Assembly (NCBI GenBank): GCA_964624905.1
Contig: CAZUYK010000010.1
Coordinates: forward strand, 1 to 41,787
Source: CAZRVH01 sp964624905
GTDB taxonomy: Bacteria; Patescibacteriota; Gracilibacteria; Peribacterales; Peribacteraceae
Direction of reading: 5' to 3'
DNA: 41,787 bases
Part shown: one piece after another, positions 39,382 through 41,787 of the stretch
Numbering within the stretch: position 1 is the first letter of the stretch
Layout of the letters: each line of letters starts with the position of its first letter
The notes under the pieces: model-generated
Seen by the model: the letters and a program-made list of their open reading frames with translations, nothing else
What the model was told of the DNA's origin: nothing
Database searches by the model: none
Position numbers and translations under genes: made by a program

Positions 39382-39438
39382 CATCCTAGCCGATGCTGGC
39401 CCCGCCCCACCGCACGGTGTCCCCAGGGACGACCGAGC

Positions 39439-39472
39439 ATGCCCGAGTTCTACACGAACGCGGGCATTTTTT
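39439..39472 (+). terminator. Rho-independent terminator, unit B
   Basis: ATGCCCG-a-GTTC pairs with GAAC-g-CGGGCAT (one mismatch), loop TACAC, followed by T. Confidence 0.85.
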
Positions 39473-39513
39473 ATGCCGCCTTTTCCCTATTCTCGCCAAT
39501 CCAGGCGGGGTCA

Positions 39514-39541
39514 TTGACTCCCTTTGGAATCGTTCTAGGCT
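39514..39541 (+). promoter_or_regulatory. Promoter, small-gene unit C
   Basis: TTGACT (39514-39519), 16-bp spacer, TAGGCT (39536-39541). Confidence 0.65.
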
Positions 39542-39549
39542 GTTCGAAG

Positions 39550-39606
39550 CCCCCTCTTTGGATGGAGGAGGCATGGAAGCTCTTTCACTTCTACAGGAGT
39601 CTGCTC
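39550..39606 (+). ncRNA. Structured 5' leader, unit C
   Basis: Hairpin CCcCCTC-TTTGGATG-GAGGaGG (39550-39571), then CATGGAA. The Shine-Dalgarno AGGAG (39595-39599) can pair within ACTTC-TACA-GGAGT, masking it. Confidence 0.55.
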
Positions 39607-39819
39607 ATGCAGACACGTAAGCCAGGGGCCTCAGCGCCCCATTCCCACCAGCGTGGCCCGCACGTAGTCAAAAGCGGTTTGCTCGATGAGCTGCCGCGCG
39701 GCCGCGAAGCCGCGGTAGAAGAATCCAAGGCTGTCGAACCTTTTGACCAATTTGCGCGCATACAAGAGCGCATGGATCACGAGGGAGACGGCTTCGGTGC
39801 ATCGATCCTCGGGTCGTGA
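39607..39819 (+). CDS. Small charged protein (unit C)
   Basis: A 70-aa protein (MQTRKPGASAPHSHQRGPH start), with Arg/Glu-rich middle (LPRGREAAVEESK) and a short Gly/Phe end. No family recognised. The start is set by AGGAG 7 nt before the ATG. Last of the three units. Confidence 0.65.
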   Translation: MQTRKPGASAPHSHQRGPHVVKSGLLDELPRGREAAVEESKAVEPFDQFARIQERMDHEGDGFGASILGS

Positions 39820-39844
39820 CACCTCGCCTCCATGTGAGGCAATG

Positions 39845-39875
39845 ACCCGATGTCTACGGACATCGGGTTAATTTT
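39845..39875 (+). terminator. Rho-independent terminator, unit C
   Basis: ACCCGATGTC-TACG-GACATCGGGT, perfect 10-bp stem, then TAATTTT. It overlaps the convergent jag stop. Confidence 0.85.
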
Positions 39876-40419
39876 AAATATCCAAATTTTCCAATCCGTC
39901 CTCCGCGGCCATCACCGGGGACAGCTCCTCGCCTCCCTTGATCTTCTTTTCCTGTTCGTTCTTCAGCTTCAGTACGATCTGGCGGTAGTCCCCCTCCCCG
40001 ATCGATTCCGTCGCGAGGTCCGCCATCGCCGGCGAATTGGTCACATGCATATGCACGATGCGGCGGAAGTACGGAGACATGGGCGACAGCGCCACTCGGT
40101 TTCCCGTCCTGCGTACGAAGTCCGCTTTTTGTTCGGCGATCTTCCTCACCTTATCCTCCTGCATCGCGCGGTAGCCGTCCACGTCCACGATGATCAGCGG
40201 CGTGCGCTCCAGCTTCTCCGCCGTGCGCACGATCGACTTCAGCACGTGTTGGATGCAGTTCAATGTCTCCCCGTGCCATCCGATGATCCTGGATGCGTCG
40301 TTCGACGCGATATCGACGCGCGTCATGTTGTCCTCCTGGCGCACGGTGATATCGCCGTACGTCAGCTTGAGATGGTCCAGGAGCGTAGCGAGCGATGACT
40401 TGATGAGGTCTGCGTTCAT
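39874..40419 (-). CDS. jag: KH-R3H RNA-binding protein Jag/KhpB
   Basis: A 181-aa protein with a KH domain (RIIGWHGETLNCIQHVLKSI, carrying the GxxG loop as GWHG) at ~43-63 and an R3H domain near the C-terminus (MSPYFRRIVHMHV, then GEGDYRQIVLK). Jag/KhpB binds RNA and is linked to cell elongation and division. It often sits with yidC and rpmH, but not here. A GAAGGATA-GCA-TATCCTTC dyad (40439-40457) lies in its upstream region. Confidence 0.92.
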   Translation of the reverse strand: MNADLIKSSLATLLDHLKLTYGDITVRQEDNMTRVDIASNDASRIIGWHGETLNCIQHVLKSIVRTAEKLERTPLIIVDVDGYRAMQEDKVRKIAEQKADFVRRTGNRVALSPMSPYFRRIVHMHVTNSPAMADLATESIGEGDYRQIVLKLKNEQEKKIKGGEELSPVMAAEDGLENLDI

Positions 40420-40438
40420 AGGGGCGTAGGTGAGGACA

Positions 40439-40457
40439 GAAGGATAGCATATCCTTC
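40439..40457. promoter_or_regulatory. Dyad in the jag upstream region
   Basis: Perfect 8-bp arms GAAGGATA / TATCCTTC with a 3-nt loop; the TATCCT could also be a -10, giving a ~14-nt leader. Confidence 0.4.
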
Positions 40458-40462
40458 TTTAA

Positions 40463-40489
40463 CAAAAAGCCCCCGGGTTACGGAGGCTT
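40463..40489 (-). terminator. Rho-independent terminator of the HU gene
   Basis: Minus strand: AAGCCTCCG-TAACC-CGGGGGCTT, followed by TTT. Confidence 0.85.
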
Positions 40490-40512
40490 CCTGTAAAAAT
40501 AATTTCAAAGAA

Positions 40513-40788
40513 TTATCGGACTGCGTCCTTGAGCGTCTTTCCGGCCTTGAAGGACGGGACCTTCATCGCGGGGATGGAGATCTTCTGTCCCGGGTTGCGC
40601 GGGTTCACACCCATGCGAGCCTGGCGCTTGGAAACGCGGAACGTTCCGAAGCCCGTGATCGTCACGTTGTTGCCCTTCTTGAGCTCCTTCGTGATCATCG
40701 TGGTCATGGCTTCCAATGCATCGGCGGCTGCGCGCTTGGTGATGCCAGCGGCGTTCGCGATGTTGGCGATAAGATCCATCTTGGACAT
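40513..40788 (-). CDS. hup: HU-family nucleoid protein
   Basis: A 91-aa DNA-bending dimeric histone-like protein. It matches HU throughout: MSKMDLIANIANAAGITKRA, the GFGTFRVSKRQAR signature, and the beta-arm with NPRNPGQKISIPA (Pro at the tip for intercalation). It has its own promoter and terminator. The ~45-nt leader is pyrimidine-rich without a Shine-Dalgarno site. Confidence 0.97.
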   Translation of the reverse strand: MSKMDLIANIANAAGITKRAAADALEAMTTMITKELKKGNNVTITGFGTFRVSKRQARMGVNPRNPGQKISIPAMKVPSFKAGKTLKDAVR

Positions 40789-40833
40789 AGAGAAGATTGG
40801 AATGAAGTAAGAAGTAAAGAAGAAGATACATTT

Positions 40834-40861
40834 AGTCTAGCTTCGGGGATGGCTTAGGCAA
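40834..40861 (-). promoter_or_regulatory. Promoter of the HU gene
   Basis: TTGCCT (40856-40861) and TAGACT (40834-40839), 16-bp spacer. Confidence 0.6.
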
Positions 40862-41033
40862 GCGATTTTCGCAACATGCGTGGCTTCCGTAAGCCAAAAA
40901 ACGGATGCAGGGCCTCCGCGAGCCAAAAAAACTGAGTACGAAAAATGATCACAAATGGCGAAAATTTGACATCTATTGTCGTTTTCGAGCAGGAATTTCC
41001 CTCCTGTTCCGCGTTCAAAAGGAACTCCGTTCT
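40862..41033. other. Intergenic region with two direct repeats
   Basis: No gene is supported here. Two copies of GGCxTCCGxxAGCC followed by an A-run lie at 40882-40902 and 40911-40932, 29 bp apart; each can form a small hairpin. The rest is AT-rich and may hold regulatory sites for hup or topA. Confidence 0.5.
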
Positions 41034-41063
41034 TTGACAATGCATAAGGAGCGTGCGTACTCT
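41034..41063 (+). promoter_or_regulatory. Possible promoter of topA
   Basis: TTGACA (41034-41039), 18-bp spacer, TACTCT (41058-41063), giving a leader of about 26 nt. Confidence 0.45.
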
Positions 41064-41095
41064 CCCGCCACGTAGCCACTTCCTCTTTCTAGATC

Positions 41096-41787
41096 GTGCC
41101 GACCAATCTCGTCATCGTAGAGAGCCCCGCGAAGGCCAAGACCATCAAGCGTTTCCTCGGAAAAGATTTCATCGTGGAGGCGAGCATGGGACACATCCGC
41201 GATCTTCCGAAGAGCGGCGTCGGCGTCGACATCGAGCACGGGTTCGAGCCGACGTACGAGGTGACGAAAGAGAAGGCGACCGTCGTGAAGAAATTGAAAG
41301 CCCTCTACAAGGACGCCGACACATTGTGGATCGCGACTGACGAAGACCGCGAAGGGGAAGCCATCGGCTGGCATTTGCTGGAAGCGTTGAAGGTGAAGAA
41401 GGCCGATCAGAAAAACATCCGCCGCATCGTGTTCCATGAAATCACGGAGAGCGCCATCAAGGAGGCCGTGGAGCATCCGCGCGGCATCGACATGAACCTT
41501 GTCGACGCCCAGCAGGCGCGCCGCATCCTGGATCGCTTGGTGGGGTATACGCTCTCGCCGTTCCTGTGGAAGAAAGTCTACAGCGGACTCAGCGCCGGCC
41601 GCGTGCAGTCCGTGGTGGTGAAGGTGATCGTCGACCGCGAGCGCGAGATCAAGGCTTTCAATCCCGTGGAGTATTGGTCGCTCGAGGGGCTCTTCCAGAC
41701 GGCCGACAAGAAAGATTTCAGCGCGAACCTGTCCACCAAGGACGGACAGAAATTCGTTCCCGGAAACAAGGCGGAAACGGACCAGGT
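41096..41787 (+). CDS. topA: DNA topoisomerase I, N-terminal part (runs off the window)
   Basis: The first 230 residues of a type IA topoisomerase that relaxes negative supercoils. It starts with GTG (PTNLVIVESPAKAKTIKRFLG), continues with the Toprim segment LWIATDEDREGEAIGWHL (acidic DxDxE residues for Mg) and GLSAGRVQSVVVKVIVDRERE. The catalytic tyrosine lies beyond the window. The GTG start matches the family N-terminus; no ATG in frame precedes it. Confidence 0.96.
   Translation, partial: MPTNLVIVESPAKAKTIKRFLGKDFIVEASMGHIRDLPKSGVGVDIEHGFEPTYEVTKEKATVVKKLKALYKDADTLWIATDEDREGEAIGWHLLEALKVKKADQKNIRRIVFHEITESAIKEAVEHPRGIDMNLVDAQQARRILDRLVGYTLSPFLWKKVYSGLSAGRVQSVVVKVIVDREREIKAFNPVEYWSLEGLFQTADKKDFSANLSTKDGQKFVPGNKAETDQ

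Noticed and set aside
38605..39876. Integron cassette array or CRISPR array.
   Set aside because: The three units each have their own promoter and terminator, no attC-like sites or integrase are visible, and no regularly spaced identical repeats with spacers are present here or elsewhere in the window.
1..41787. Recoded TGA (glycine) as in Gracilibacteria/Absconditabacteria.
   Set aside because: TGA ends several genes exactly at family length (murA, dnaJ, comM), and no conserved gene here is interrupted by in-frame TGA.

Overview
The window looks like a chromosome piece from a small-genome, fairly high-GC bacterium of the Candidate Phyla Radiation (Patescibacteria), most like Peribacteria/Peregrinibacteria. 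This placement is inferred from content: S-layer-homology proteins with long serine linkers, a giant Cys-rich DUF4215-type surface protein, many lineage-specific small proteins, and housekeeping genes scattered outside classical operons. TGA is used as a normal stop (murA, dnaJ, the 1241-aa surface protein), so the TGA-to-glycine code of Gracilibacteria is excluded. No 16S gene is present to settle the taxonomy.

Layout. 1-5.1 kb: secA 3' end, an MTH1-like Nudix hydrolase, an SLH protein, holB and murA. 5.2-8.7 kb: a metal-site-less beta-lactamase-fold protein, tRNA-Arg(CCU) preceded by a broken copy of its own 5' end, two Cys-rich lipoproteins and a second SLH protein. 8.7-14.6 kb: an OMP-decarboxylase-family gene without the family's catalytic residues, a duplicated 3' stub of that gene, comM, yraN, and a zwf-pgl pair for the oxidative pentose phosphate branch. 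14.7-20.6 kb: unknown small genes, an amidase-SpoIID cell-wall enzyme, a tiny basic protein with a hairpin-rich 3' end, and a response regulator-glycosyltransferase pair. 20.7-27.5 kb: serS, three unknown genes, uvrB with a rebuilt 3' end, an AbrB/RelE toxin-antitoxin pair, and a galU-type gene. 27.6-34.7 kb: small unknown genes, hsp20, an XRE regulator, recJ, two surface proteins and dnaJ. 34.8-41.8 kb: the giant surface protein, three small transcription units sharing one leader design, jag/khpB, HU and the start of topA.

Three patterns stand out. (1) Gene ends seem to have been rebuilt beside their own displaced originals. uvrB has two copies of its last 18 codons, identical in protein but differing at 17 of 57 bases, separated by a palindromic repeat. 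The pyrF-like gene has a similar stub, and tRNA-Arg has a mirror-image 5' stub. (2) Three consecutive small genes (38.6-39.9 kb) share a promoter and a leader hairpin whose stem changes while its loop is kept, each unit ending in a strong terminator; this is a candidate new structured RNA. (3) At least 16 genes have a TANNNT -10 box only 6-11 nt before the start codon, suggesting leaderless mRNAs, while a second set uses TTGAnn-16/18-TAnnnT promoters with longer leaders, about half with clear Shine-Dalgarno sites.

Surface biology is prominent. Two SLH proteins, two Cys-rich lipoproteins, a thrombospondin-type-3 repeat protein and two proteins with a common C-terminal GPET-membrane-basic tail suggest a heavily decorated envelope, and murA, the amidase-SpoIID protein, galU and the glycosyltransferase point to active wall and polysaccharide synthesis.
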